The notes: generated by a model from the letters alone, not told the origin. A stretch of 64,000 nucleotides of DNA from Candidatus Woesearchaeota archaeon (GCA_019323515.1 JAHWHG010000002.1:1-64000); one strand, 5' to 3'. Numbered from the stretch's first letter, positions 1 to 8,054 are shown. Numbers and translations are program-made.

Positions 1-126
1 CAACCTGGTACTGCGCGGATTCTGATTGATTACAGTCAGAAGCGTAAGCCTTGAGTGTTCAATCACTTTGGAGTCAGGTTAGCCCGTTTCCTTCGGGATA
101 TCCCGGTTCGAATCCGGGCGCTGGCG
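1..126 (+). tRNA. 3' part of a class II tRNA (probably tRNA-Ser), cut by the window edge
   Basis: The T arm is clear: stem CCCGG (102-106), loop TTCGAAT, stem CCGGG (114-118), then the 3' acceptor strand CGCTGGC (119-125) and discriminator G at 126. No CCA is encoded. A CCCG/CGGG hairpin just before the T arm (83-97) is a long variable arm, so this is a Ser or Leu tRNA. The G discriminator fits archaeal tRNA-Ser. The 5' acceptor strand lies outside the window. About 75 nt of sequence precede the variable arm and contain the pairing TGATTGA/TCAATCA, too much for a mature D and anticodon arm, so an intron is likely. I could not fix the anticodon. Confidence 0.75.
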
Positions 127-136
127 TATTTCTTAG

Positions 137-150
137 AAAGATATTTAAAT
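137..150 (+). promoter_or_regulatory. TATA-like promoter of the methyltransferase gene
   Basis: AAAGATATTTAAAT lies 11 nt after the tRNA and about 25-30 nt before the ATG at 173. This is the spacing expected for a leaderless archaeal transcript. An in-frame ATG at 149 overlaps this box, so it was rejected as the start. Confidence 0.5.
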
Positions 151-172
151 GTTGGTTGTTAGATTTTTCTTT

Positions 173-925
173 ATGGTTTTGAAATTAGATAAATTCTATG
201 TTGCTCAGGATGTAAAGAAGAAGTATAAAGTGCGTTATGATAAGAAGAATAAGAAGCGTCCTTCTTGGATTCAGGTTGATGCTCCTAAAGGTACTGACTG
301 GATTCAGGTGATTGTTAATGGAGAGGCGTTCTGGTACAGGACGTACTTCAGGAATTATTATTTTCCAATGAAGCACACTCCAGAGGATTTTGAGAATTAT
401 TATGATGAGATATCTTCTTTCTATGAAGAGATTGTTCCGCATAGTGTTGAACAGGCAGAGAAGATAATCTCATTGTTGAAGAGGTTTAAGGTTAAGAAGG
501 ATGTAGAGATTCTTGAGCTGTGCGCTGGAACTGGTAATGTTTCTGAGATTTTGGCTGAAGCTGGTTATGATAAGATACATCTTGTTGATATATCCTCTAA
601 GGAGTTGGCTATTGCTAAGAAGAAGAAAGTTTTGAAGAGGTGTAAGTTTACAAAGGCTGATATACTTAGTTATAAGCCTAAGAAGAGGTATGATGTTGTG
701 ATAAGTTCAATGGGTCTTGATTATTTTGAGGCTGAGACTGAGAAGAAGATATTTAAGATGGTCAAGAAAGCTTTGAAAGTTGGCGGGTTGTTCATCTCTG
801 TGACATTGCATGGGCATACTGGGTATAAAGGTTTGTTGAAGAGGCTTTCTGAAGGTAGTTTTATGGTAAATCTTTCTCCTAAAAGGAAGCATAGGTTTGA
901 GTATTTTGTTGGGAGGAGAGTTTGA
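173..925 (+). CDS. Class I SAM-dependent methyltransferase
   Basis: A Rossmann-type methyltransferase of 250 residues. Motif I is seen as ILELCAGTGNVSE (about residues 114-126), followed by the acidic end of strand 2 (HLVDIS) and a motif IV-like stretch VVISSMGLDYFE. About 100 residues precede the SAM domain; they are basic and aromatic-rich and not a family I recognise. The substrate cannot be told: small molecule, RNA or protein are all possible. The start at 173 is preferred to the in-frame ATG at 149 because the latter lies in the TATA box. The stop sits 2 nt before the next gene's ATG, so the two are probably cotranscribed. Confidence 0.8.
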   Translation: MVLKLDKFYVAQDVKKKYKVRYDKKNKKRPSWIQVDAPKGTDWIQVIVNGEAFWYRTYFRNYYFPMKHTPEDFENYYDEISSFYEEIVPHSVEQAEKIISLLKRFKVKKDVEILELCAGTGNVSEILAEAGYDKIHLVDISSKELAIAKKKKVLKRCKFTKADILSYKPKKRYDVVISSMGLDYFEAETEKKIFKMVKKALKVGGLFISVTLHGHTGYKGLLKRLSEGSFMVNLSPKRKHRFEYFVGRRV

Positions 926-927
926 GT

Positions 928-1182
928 ATGTTAATCGATATAATCGGCTACACAGCAGGTGTACTGACCTTAGTCTTGATGTTGCCGCAGATAATTAAGT
1001 CTTATAAAAGAAAGTCTGTTGATGATGTATCTTTCTTTATGGTTCTTTTCTTTGGTATTGCTGTTTTGTTGTGGGCAGTGTATGGTTATCTTATCAACAG
1101 TATGCCTTTATTGATTACAGATGCTGTTGCTGTTTTGTTAACAGCGATTCAGATTGGGTTGATGGTGAAGTATAGGAAATGA
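928..1182 (+). CDS. SemiSWEET / PQ-loop sugar transporter
   Basis: An 84-residue protein with three hydrophobic helices. The first contains LMLPQIIKSYKRKSVDDVSF, the PQ-loop signature of the MtN3/SWEET/SemiSWEET family. SemiSWEETs are three-helix half transporters that dimerise and carry sugars down their gradient across the cell membrane. Length and topology match the family exactly. A TTG at 922 overlapping the previous stop could add two residues; the ATG at 928 is preferred. The stop overlaps the next ATG by 4 nt. The sugar carried is unknown. Confidence 0.88.
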   Translation: MLIDIIGYTAGVLTLVLMLPQIIKSYKRKSVDDVSFFMVLFFGIAVLLWAVYGYLINSMPLLITDAVAVLLTAIQIGLMVKYRK

Positions 1183-1601
1183 AATACACACTAAAAGAAG
1201 CACTTGAATATTCTAAGAATGATAATAGCAGGGAGTGGGTTGCTTCTATCTTGAGAAGTACTGATAATGAGTCGATGGCTAAGAGGGTTGAAGATCGTGG
1301 GATTCTTATTGGTCCTGTTGAGGTTTCGCTTGATAAGATGATAAGGCATTGCGGGCCTGAGCCAGGGATGAAGTTTCCTGAAGAGAAGGAAGTGTTTGAA
1401 AAGCGGATAGGTAATATGGTAAAGGATATTGAGAAAGGATGGGATGTTCCTCCTTTAGTTGTTTGGTTTCTTGATCATGAGTATTCTTTAGCTGATGGAA
1501 GTCATAGGTTTGAGGCTTTGAAACGTTCAGGTAAAAAGAAGTACTGGACATTTATCTGGTTTGAGAATAAAGAGGATCATGATTATTATCTTTCTAAGTA
1601 A
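1179..1601 (+). CDS. ParB/sulfiredoxin-fold domain protein
   Basis: A 140-residue protein. Its C-terminal half contains LADGSHRFEALKRSGKK (about residues 106-122), the DGxHR signature of ParB N-terminal/Srx-fold domains, preceded by PPLVVWF. In chromosome partition proteins this motif binds nucleotide; in many small stand-alone relatives the role is unknown. No helix-turn-helix is visible, so this is not a full ParB. The start codon overlaps the stop of the transporter gene, indicating translational coupling. Confidence 0.65.
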   Translation: MKYTLKEALEYSKNDNSREWVASILRSTDNESMAKRVEDRGILIGPVEVSLDKMIRHCGPEPGMKFPEEKEVFEKRIGNMVKDIEKGWDVPPLVVWFLDHEYSLADGSHRFEALKRSGKKKYWTFIWFENKEDHDYYLSK

Positions 1602-1667
1602 GCTTTAAAAACCTAAATTCATAGTTGTTATAAAGCTTGTTACCATTCTTGCAACTAGGTTGTAATT

Positions 1668-1814
1668 ATGGTGAAGTATACTATAACAAAGAAGATTGCG
1701 AAGTCTGGAACGAATAATATTATTGTAATACCTAAGGTGTTGAAGGGAGTGTTGAAACCTAATTCTGTTGTCAGGGTTGATATTGAAGTGCTTGATTTAG
1801 GTGAGGGTGTATGA
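1668..1814 (+). CDS. AbrB/MazE-like small protein
   Basis: A 48-residue ORF that reads MVKYTITKKIAKSGTN then NIIVIPKVLKGVLKPNS and VVRVDIEVLDL. The pattern of a basic strand, S-G-x-N, I-x-V-P and a following K-P-x-S-x-V-x-V resembles the SpoVT-AbrB swapped-hairpin fold of MazE-like antitoxins and small transcription factors. Its TGA stop overlaps the ATG of the next gene (1811), so it is coupled to the paralogue cluster that follows and might regulate it. The fold is inferred by eye. No toxin partner is recognisable. Confidence 0.55.
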   Translation: MVKYTITKKIAKSGTNNIIVIPKVLKGVLKPNSVVRVDIEVLDLGEGV

Positions 1815-2518
1815 AGATAGTTGGTAGAAGGAAGGATGATCTGCTTGAAGATGCTCTTAATGATAGTTTTTTTGAGTTTAAGGAGAAGAAAGGTCTTCAC
1901 AAGTCTGCGCTTGGTGATGTAGTTTCAACCGGTGGTTTGATGTGGGAGCCTAGTATTGGAGATGACCAGGGCCGTAAAGAAACTCTTGACTTTAATCTGA
2001 GTATGGCAAGGTTGAAGGAAAAAGGATTTGTAAGGCATCCAAGATATGATGAATGTTTGAATGTGATAAATGCATATTCCTGTCATGATGAAGTTCATCC
2101 TGGAGTAAGGAGTCTTGGTCAAGAGATGGTGTCTAGCAAGGCTGAATGGTTATGTCAGGCGTTTGATGTCCACTATGCTAATACCCCTCTTGGAAAACAG
2201 CTAATCCTGGAAGTCTATGAAAATCTTGGACAGACTTTTGTGCATATTATGCATTTTTATCTAGGAGATATTGTAACAGGAGTTACTTACAGTATAGAGG
2301 ATTTATCTATGCATATTGTGAGATACTTTACTAAATCAGTTGATAATCTTAGTAAGGAGTTCTTTAAGGAAGCCAGAATCTTTATCCCTCTAGCAGGCTC
2401 GGGATTTTGCGAGATGGCTAGGAGTGGAATCAATATTGTGAAAGCATATACTGTGCCAGTTAATGGGCAGGAACTTGAGGTGGCAGCATCAAGAGGGGTG
2501 AAGGATCATGAAGGTTGA
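1811..2518 (+). CDS. Tandem paralogue family protein, copy 1 (unknown function)
   Basis: A 235-residue soluble protein I do not recognise. It shares with the next two genes an N-terminal segment, RRKDDLLEDALNDSFFEF (residues 6-23), and a C-terminal SRGVK near the end. In between are W-E near residue 48 and a LxxKGFVRHPRYDE stretch equivalent to the GWxRAPSxxEY of the other two. The middle is highly diverged from copies 2 and 3. No transmembrane segment or signal peptide is visible. It overlaps the AbrB-like gene by 4 nt and copy 2 by 11 nt, so the four form a coupled operon. Confidence 0.6.
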   Translation: MKIVGRRKDDLLEDALNDSFFEFKEKKGLHKSALGDVVSTGGLMWEPSIGDDQGRKETLDFNLSMARLKEKGFVRHPRYDECLNVINAYSCHDEVHPGVRSLGQEMVSSKAEWLCQAFDVHYANTPLGKQLILEVYENLGQTFVHIMHFYLGDIVTGVTYSIEDLSMHIVRYFTKSVDNLSKEFFKEARIFIPLAGSGFCEMARSGINIVKAYTVPVNGQELEVAASRGVKDHEG

Positions 2519-3218
2519 TATTAAGGGTAATAGAAAGGATGATTTACTTGAGGATGCACTTAGTGATAGTTTTTTTGAGTTTAGGGAGAAGAAGAAACCT
2601 GAAAAGAAAACTGTAGAAGATGATGTTCTTTTATACAAAAAGGTTGAATGGGAAACTTATACTCCTAGGTCTGGTGGTCTTGTGCATAAGACTAAACTCG
2701 CGTTCAGGTTTGACAGGCATAGCAAGAGGTTGAAGCAGCATGGTTGGAGCAGAGCGCCTTCTGTACAGGAGTATGTGTCTCTTATTGTTGATTATGAGTT
2801 TGCTAGGCTGGAGCAGAAGCTAAGGCATGTTGTTGATGATATGGAAGGTTGGGAGTTTACAAGTACATTAGTTTCCTATGAGCCAGGATTGTTGACATTT
2901 ATTGAAGGTGTTTATGACACTTATAATTTTGATGGTATGAATAATGTTCTTCCTTACACGAGTTCTGCAAAAGGCAGGGAGTTTGATATTTATGGTGTTG
3001 ATTCAGGAGAGACAGTTTATCTTAGTGTCCTGGCTAAGAAGTTTCCTGAACTTTATAATTATCTTTATCCTGTGCAACTTCCTGCTGCAGTGATGGCAAA
3101 TGTTCCTTATTTTGAGTTTCCTAAGAATGAGAACCATAATTATCTTTTGGTAATAAATAAGCATTGTTCTATTAAGCCAGCTAATGAGGCTTATTCAAGG
3201 GGTGTTAAAGTAAAATGA
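2508..3218 (+). CDS. Tandem paralogue family protein, copy 2 (unknown function)
   Basis: A 236-residue protein of the same unrecognised family. The N-terminal block NRKDDLLEDALSDSFFEFRE is almost identical to copy 3 at both protein and DNA level. The central segments KRLKQHGWSRAPSVQEYVSL and VDDMEGWEFTSTLV align with copy 3 (ERLKEQGWRRAPSAREYLSL, VEDIEGWEFTCNIV). The C-terminal segment KPANEAYSRGVK also matches. The strong conservation of both ends against a diverging centre suggests fixed terminal binding elements. Overlaps on both sides indicate coupled translation. Confidence 0.6.
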   Translation: MKVDIKGNRKDDLLEDALSDSFFEFREKKKPEKKTVEDDVLLYKKVEWETYTPRSGGLVHKTKLAFRFDRHSKRLKQHGWSRAPSVQEYVSLIVDYEFARLEQKLRHVVDDMEGWEFTSTLVSYEPGLLTFIEGVYDTYNFDGMNNVLPYTSSAKGREFDIYGVDSGETVYLSVLAKKFPELYNYLYPVQLPAAVMANVPYFEFPKNENHNYLLVINKHCSIKPANEAYSRGVKVK

Positions 3219-3895
3219 ATATTCAAGGTAATAGAAAAGATGATCTATTGGAAGATGCACTTAGTGATAGTTTTTTTGAGTTTAGGGAAGATAATTGTTC
3301 AGATGTTGCACTCTATAAAAATCTTGAGTGGGAGATGCGCAGTCCTCGTTATACACAATTAGTTGATAGGGGTAAGATAAAGTATGGGTTTGAAGAACAT
3401 GCTGAAAGGTTAAAGGAACAAGGATGGAGAAGAGCGCCTTCAGCTCGGGAGTATCTCTCATTGATACTTTATTATGAACTTGGAATGATGGATAATAATT
3501 TGAGGAGCCTTGTTGAAGATATTGAAGGATGGGAGTTTACCTGTAATATTGTTAATGTGGACTCTAATACCTTAAATGTTCATGATTGTCGAATTATTTT
3601 TCCTTCTGAAGATTCTCATGTTATTGCAGGCGCTTCTTTTAAGCATAGATCTATAAATCTTCAAGGGTTAGCAGGATACATTTATGGAGAAGAACTTCCG
3701 ATATCTGTATTAAGAGATAAATGTCCTGAGCTCTATGATTCTTTTTATATGAAAAGGTTTGCAAAAGTTATGGCAAAGAAAGATCCTTACATAATCCTGC
3801 CAAAGGAAGGCAGAAACTGGTTATTGACGGTAAATAGGGATGGAAGTATTAAGCCAGCAGATGAAGCTTATTCAAGAGGAGTCAAACAACTTTAG
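3215..3895 (+). CDS. Tandem paralogue family protein, copy 3 (unknown function)
   Basis: A 226-residue member of the family, closest to copy 2. It has NRKDDLLEDALSDSFFEFRE at residues 5-24, GWRRAPSAREYLSL near residue 70, and KPADEAYSRGVK at the end. Its linker after the N-terminal block is shorter than in copy 2, which has an extra Lys/Glu-rich stretch. It starts by overlapping the stop of copy 2 (ATGA) and is the last gene of the run; a T-rich stretch follows. No catalytic motif is visible and the function is unknown. Confidence 0.6.
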   Translation: MNIQGNRKDDLLEDALSDSFFEFREDNCSDVALYKNLEWEMRSPRYTQLVDRGKIKYGFEEHAERLKEQGWRRAPSAREYLSLILYYELGMMDNNLRSLVEDIEGWEFTCNIVNVDSNTLNVHDCRIIFPSEDSHVIAGASFKHRSINLQGLAGYIYGEELPISVLRDKCPELYDSFYMKRFAKVMAKKDPYIILPKEGRNWLLTVNRDGSIKPADEAYSRGVKQL

Positions 3896-3931
3896 AAACA
3901 TTTTTATATCATATTTTCTTTTATTTACTAA

Positions 3932-4354
3932 ATGAAACAAAAAAGAGGTTGCAGTAAGTGTAAACGCTTAAAGGATAAGGATTATTTCTATAATAGTAAG
4001 AGAGTAGTTGCTTACTTCTCAAGACCTGATTTTAAAGGCCATACTGTTGTTATGGTGAAAAGGCATGTTGAGAGTTTTGCTAGGTTGACAGATGAAGAAG
4101 CTAAAGAGTTTGCTCTTACATGGAGAAAGATAGGGAAAGCTATTGAGAAGGTGCTTAAACCGGATATAATCAATTATCAAATAAACTGTAACTGGGTAAG
4201 ACATGTGCATGGTCATATCTATCCTCGCTTCAAGAAGTTTGATAAAGCATGGGGAGAACCGATAAAGATTCCTGGAAAGAATGCCAGGTTCAAGAAGCAT
4301 GAAATGACTGAAAAAGAAAAACAGAAGATTGTACAGTTAGTCAACAAGAGGTAA
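3932..4354 (+). CDS. HIT family protein 1
   Basis: A 140-residue histidine-triad protein. The triad is complete as HVHGHIYPR (about residues 89-97); in the family the central His is the nucleophile that attacks nucleoside phosphates. An N-terminal CSKCKR gives one Cys pair resembling the zinc site of many HIT proteins. HIT enzymes hydrolyse nucleoside phosphoramidates, dinucleoside polyphosphates or related compounds. It is followed after 6 nt by a second HIT gene. A TATA-like TTTATATCAT lies about 27 nt before the ATG, suggesting a leaderless transcript. Confidence 0.85.
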   Translation: MKQKRGCSKCKRLKDKDYFYNSKRVVAYFSRPDFKGHTVVMVKRHVESFARLTDEEAKEFALTWRKIGKAIEKVLKPDIINYQINCNWVRHVHGHIYPRFKKFDKAWGEPIKIPGKNARFKKHEMTEKEKQKIVQLVNKR

Positions 4355-4360
4355 TTAATT

Positions 4361-4849
4361 ATGGGACATTCAAAACATCATAAAGAGTGGTTGATGAAGT
4401 ATGTTCATCATGAGCATCAGCATCCGCATAAGCATCCTGACTGCAAATTCTGCAAGTGGCATGTAAAAAAAGAGGATATACTTTTTGAAAATCCGCATAT
4501 AATTGTAGTTATGGGAAGAGCGCACCATAAAGGTCATCTAGTTATAGCGACAAGACCGCATGAGGAGCATCTGATGTTATTGCATCCAAAGACATTGTCG
4601 CATTTTTTTAATGATGCAATCAAGGTGTGCAGGGCTTTGCATACTGCAATCAAGTTTGACAGGTTGAATCTTGAGTATCTTGACAATTGGGATCCGCACA
4701 TACATTGGAATATATATCCTAGGTTTAAGAAGGATAAGGACTGGGGTAATCCTCCTTATATCCCGAAAAAGGGTGAAAGGTTTAAGAGCCAGAAACTGAC
4801 AGATAAAGAGATGAGAATATTTAAAAGAGAACTAAAGAAAATAAAATAG
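4361..4849 (+). CDS. HIT family protein 2, altered triad
   Basis: A 162-residue relative of the preceding gene. It begins with a His-rich segment (HHEHQHPHKHPDCKFC) that could bind metal. The triad region reads DPHIHWNIYPRFKK: the first and central (nucleophilic) His are kept but the third is Asn. The shared C-terminal pattern (YPRFKK, DWG/AWG, P-x-I-P-x-K, RFK) marks the two as an ancient local duplication. Loss of one triad His may lower or change activity. The first gene sits 6 nt upstream, so they are cotranscribed. Confidence 0.8.
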   Translation: MGHSKHHKEWLMKYVHHEHQHPHKHPDCKFCKWHVKKEDILFENPHIIVVMGRAHHKGHLVIATRPHEEHLMLLHPKTLSHFFNDAIKVCRALHTAIKFDRLNLEYLDNWDPHIHWNIYPRFKKDKDWGNPPYIPKKGERFKSQKLTDKEMRIFKRELKKIK

Positions 4850-4899
4850 ATATTCAACCTCATATAATATTTTATAATTATTCTTAATACTCTTTAATA

Positions 4900-6426
4900 A
4901 TGAGAAAGTTAAAGAGATGGGTAAAGGTTGTATTGTTATTGTTTTTACTGATTATTCTTGGAATTGTATTCTATGAACCTGTTGAGTTAAGAGAGCAGGT
5001 GTTTACTGGTACAGATTATGATGAGCTAATTGCTTATACTGGGTTGACTGTCGATGAGTATATAGGGCAGCTTGAGAATCAGCTTAGCTTTAGTTCTTCG
5101 TTCTTTGAGAGGGCTGAGACATATTATATTATCGGTAAAATAAAAAGAGATGAGAAATATGTAAAGAGAGCGTACTGGTTCTATTGGTTGTACAGGCCAG
5201 ATTCTATGGAGGAAAAGGCTATAATTTATGAAACATTGGCGTCAATTGATAAGAACTCTGATAAGTATTACCTTAAAGCTGCAAGGTTATGGAGTGAACT
5301 TGGAAATGATTATAGGGTTAGGATTGATAGGGCATTAGGTGAGGGTGAAGATCCTGAGCTTGAGCTGAATATCACTGGGAATTTTGAGGTGTTTGGGGTA
5401 AATGAATCTGGTTATAAGGCTGGAAAGAAACAGCTTTTCAGTAATCTGAGGATTGGTACAACTAAGTTTGAGATTTATCCTGAGGATACAGTTGTTGTGC
5501 AGGCTGAAAGGGTTACAAGGGACTGGCTTAGTTCACAGGTGCAGGATATCTCTGATAATATATTAACAGTGTTTGCTGAACGTTTTACTTATGATGAGGA
5601 TGAACTGCAGAGCGAGATTGGATGGCATGAAGGTGCAAGGATAAGCGATTTTATGCAGATAGGTATAATGCCTAAGATTGCGACTGGAACAATCATAAGG
5701 AATTTTGATGGGACATGGTATGCGCCTGATGAGAATGGTGTGTTCAGGTTTGAGGTTTCTGAAGATAAGGTAATGTATCCAAGTAATAGGATGTTAACTG
5801 AGGATTTTGCTTTGGTGATTGACACGCATGGTATTAGCATGCTGGTTGAACAGGCGTTAAGGTATAATGCAGATTATGTCATCGGGTGCTGTGATTATCC
5901 TGGGAAGATAGATGCTGTGAACTATCTTAGTGAAAGAAATGTTTCAAGTATATGTTTTACTGACAGGTTTTTGTACCTGGACCTGTTTAAGGATGTGAAA
6001 GCAATAGGAAGTGCCGGTTATAGTGTTGAGGATGACAGGGTTGTGATAGGTGGCAGAGAGATTTTGATTGATAGAAGGGACAGGATAATAGCAATGGATT
6101 CTAAAGGTGATGCACAGATGTATTACGATACTGCATCAAGATATTTTAAGGAGATTGAGAAGCATTTTGATCTTGATGTTGAGTATGTCACAGTCAATGG
6201 CATGAACCAGATGGATAAAGTGGTTGAGATTGCTGAAGAACGTGATGCTGATATAATTGCAGCGCGGGTTTTCAATTATGATGATTATAAGAATCTTAAG
6301 GTATGGTTAGAAGATGGAAAGAAGGTTATACTCTTCCATAGTATTTCATATCCGTTTGGGTATGAACTGATAATGGAGTATCCAGAGCAGGTTAGTTTTG
6401 GTGATATAAGAGTAGAAGTTGATTAG
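4900..6426 (+). CDS. Membrane-anchored protein of unknown function
   Basis: A 508-residue protein with one N-terminal transmembrane helix (about residues 8-25, VVLLLFLLIILGIVFY) after a basic start. This gives an N-in anchor and a large extracytoplasmic part. Residues 75-150 are rich in Tyr and helical, resembling a TPR-like stretch (YYIIGKIKRDEKYVKRAYWF). The C-terminal half has alternating hydrophobic strands such as DYVIGCCDYPGKIDAVNYL and KKVILFHSISY, suggesting an alpha/beta fold. I do not recognise a family. It is a single transcription unit with its own AT-rich promoter and faces the convergent Trm112 gene 11 nt after its stop. Confidence 0.55.
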   Translation: MRKLKRWVKVVLLLFLLIILGIVFYEPVELREQVFTGTDYDELIAYTGLTVDEYIGQLENQLSFSSSFFERAETYYIIGKIKRDEKYVKRAYWFYWLYRPDSMEEKAIIYETLASIDKNSDKYYLKAARLWSELGNDYRVRIDRALGEGEDPELELNITGNFEVFGVNESGYKAGKKQLFSNLRIGTTKFEIYPEDTVVVQAERVTRDWLSSQVQDISDNILTVFAERFTYDEDELQSEIGWHEGARISDFMQIGIMPKIATGTIIRNFDGTWYAPDENGVFRFEVSEDKVMYPSNRMLTEDFALVIDTHGISMLVEQALRYNADYVIGCCDYPGKIDAVNYLSERNVSSICFTDRFLYLDLFKDVKAIGSAGYSVEDDRVVIGGREILIDRRDRIIAMDSKGDAQMYYDTASRYFKEIEKHFDLDVEYVTVNGMNQMDKVVEIAEERDADIIAARVFNYDDYKNLKVWLEDGKKVILFHSISYPFGYELIMEYPEQVSFGDIRVEVD

Positions 6427-6437
6427 GTTTTTGCTTT

Positions 6438-6584
6438 TTACATCAAAACAGGAATGCCTTCTTTTATTTCATATTCCTTTTTGCATTTCTTGCATATAAG
6501 TTTGTCTTCTTTTAGTTCAAGTTCAGACTTGCAATGCGGGCATGCGAGAACATCGAGCATATCCTTTATATTCTCATGTGTCAT
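6438..6584 (-). CDS. Trm112 family zinc-ribbon protein
   Basis: A 48-residue ORF on the minus strand: MTHENIKDMLDVLACPHCKS, then ELELKEDKLICKKCKKEYEI and KEGIPVLM. The LxxLxCPxCK start, the second CxxC and the closing YxIxxGIPVL are the signature of the Trm112/UPF0434 family. Trm112 binds and activates several SAM methyltransferases, including the HemK2/Mtq2 release-factor methyltransferase, a homologue of which is encoded at 12700-13938. Four cysteines form the zinc site. It is short and easily missed. It faces TFB across a divergent intergenic region. Confidence 0.88.
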   Translation of the reverse strand: MTHENIKDMLDVLACPHCKSELELKEDKLICKKCKKEYEIKEGIPVLM

Positions 6585-6781
6585 TATTTTTCAAAGGTAC
6601 CTAATCTTTATATAAACTTTGCGAAAAAAATTTTGAAAAATCGAAAAGTTTATAAAGAATCCCTCTATTTTATATATAAATTTGTTGTAATCATTGTACA
6701 GTTTATGAAACGGGGTGGACTGTTGCAAGATTAATATGATATTAGTTTATTGCACTTAATAATTTAATTGGGGGGATTGGA
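6585..6781. promoter_or_regulatory. Divergent intergenic region between Trm112 and TFB
   Basis: 197 nt very rich in A+T. A TATA-like TTTATATATAAA near 6670 and a run TTTATATAAACTTT near 6610 could serve TFB and Trm112 respectively. TFB has a leader with a Shine-Dalgarno-like GGGGGGAT ending about 5 nt before its ATG, so unlike many neighbours it is probably a leadered gene. No ORF here is credible. Confidence 0.4.
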
Positions 6782-7708
6782 ATGCCAACATTTGTAAAAA
6801 AGTGTCCAGAATGCGGTGGAATTAATCTTTTTATTAATAAGGAGAAGGGAGAGGTCATCTGTAAAGACTGTGGCTTAGTCATTGAGGATAAGATGGTTGA
6901 CTTTGGCCAGGAGTGGAGAGAGTTTGAGGCTGGTGATGCTGACAAAAGGAGAAGGACTGGAGCTCCTATGACTTATACTCAGTTTGATCAAGGTCTTGGT
7001 ACAGAGGTCGGTACTAAGGGTGATTTCTATAAGCTTGGTAGCAAGAAAGACAGGAACAAGTTCTTTAGGTTAAGGAAATGGCAGTATAGGATAAGTACAG
7101 CTATTGAAAGAAACCTGAAACTTGCGCTGGCTGAACTTAAAAGAGTATCCAGCTACCTGAAACTTCCTAAGTCTGTTGAAGAGGAAGCTGCCAGGGTTTA
7201 TACATTAGCAGTACAGCGTGGCTTGGTAAGAGGAAGGAGCATGGAAAGTGTTGTTGCTGGTGCTTTGTACGCTGCATGCAGAAGGCACGAGGTTCCTAGA
7301 ACCTTGGATGAACTTTCAGAAGCATCTGGAATTGAGAAGAAAGAGATTGGAAGGACTTACAGGTTTGTAACAAGAGAGCTTGGTATAAGCATACTTCCTA
7401 GTAATCCTGCAGATTACATACCAAGGTTTAGTTCTGCACTTAAGTTAAGTCCTGAGACGCAGTCAAGGTCAATCGAGATACTGGAGAAGGCGCAGAAGGC
7501 TGAGCTTACATCTGGAAGAGGTCCTACTGGGATAGCTGCTGCTGCTCTTTATGTCTCTGCTTTGATACATGGAGAGAAGAGAACTCAGAGAGAGGTAGCA
7601 GATGTTGCAGGTGTTACTGAAGTAACAATCAGGAACAGGTATAAAGAGCTTCTTGACAAGTTAAAGCTTGAGAAGGATATCAAGAAGACAAAAAAGAGAC
7701 GAAAATAA
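6782..7708 (+). CDS. tfb: Transcription initiation factor B (TFB)
   Basis: A 308-residue archaeal TFIIB homologue. The N-terminal zinc ribbon is CPECGGIN...CKDCGLV (residues 9-34), followed by the B-finger/linker region (FGQEWREFEAGDADKRRRTG). Two cyclin repeats follow, the first including SVVAGALYAACRRHEVPRTLDEL and the second GIAAAALYVSALI. The C terminus has the BRE-reading helix-turn-helix (REVADVAGVTEVTIRNRYKE) and a basic tail. TFB recruits RNA polymerase to TBP-bound promoters. Length and domain order are those of a complete factor. Confidence 0.97.
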   Translation: MPTFVKKCPECGGINLFINKEKGEVICKDCGLVIEDKMVDFGQEWREFEAGDADKRRRTGAPMTYTQFDQGLGTEVGTKGDFYKLGSKKDRNKFFRLRKWQYRISTAIERNLKLALAELKRVSSYLKLPKSVEEEAARVYTLAVQRGLVRGRSMESVVAGALYAACRRHEVPRTLDELSEASGIEKKEIGRTYRFVTRELGISILPSNPADYIPRFSSALKLSPETQSRSIEILEKAQKAELTSGRGPTGIAAAALYVSALIHGEKRTQREVADVAGVTEVTIRNRYKELLDKLKLEKDIKKTKKRRK

Positions 7709-7731
7709 ACCTGCTTAATTAGGTGTTTTAA

Positions 7732-8007
7732 ATGGACCAGCTTGAAATGTATAATAGATTGCAGATTCTTAACAATAATCTTGATAGTTTTAAAGAACTT
7801 GATTATAAGAAATTGTTTGGGGTTAATTCGCACAGGCTTACAATGTTTAGAGTTAACAGATATTATCAAGAGCTGGTTGAGATAGGTGAGATCTTAGGCA
7901 ATGGAATGTACTGCGTTGCACTTGAGAAACATGCTGAGTATGTAGTTGAGAAATATTTTAGAGTCTTTGATTCATACTTGGATTGTCTAGTACCCAAAAC
8001 TATTTAA
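7732..8007 (+). CDS. Hypothetical protein
   Basis: A 91-residue mostly helical protein with no recognised motif. The sequence is rich in Tyr, Asn and Leu (for example LEMYNRLQILNNNLDSFKEL) and ends with one Cys. It begins 23 nt after the TFB stop in the same direction. A TAATTAGGTGTTTTAA leader precedes it, so it may be read through from TFB. Function unknown. Confidence 0.45.
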   Translation: MDQLEMYNRLQILNNNLDSFKELDYKKLFGVNSHRLTMFRVNRYYQELVEIGEILGNGMYCVALEKHAEYVVEKYFRVFDSYLDCLVPKTI

Positions 8008-8054
8008 ATAAAATATTCATTCATTTCTCTATTAAAATCTTTGGGGGTGTTTAA

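Noticed and set aside
6534..6734. 66-residue plus-strand ORF
   Set aside because: It lies in AT-rich promoter DNA and antisense to the Trm112 gene, with no ribosome binding site.
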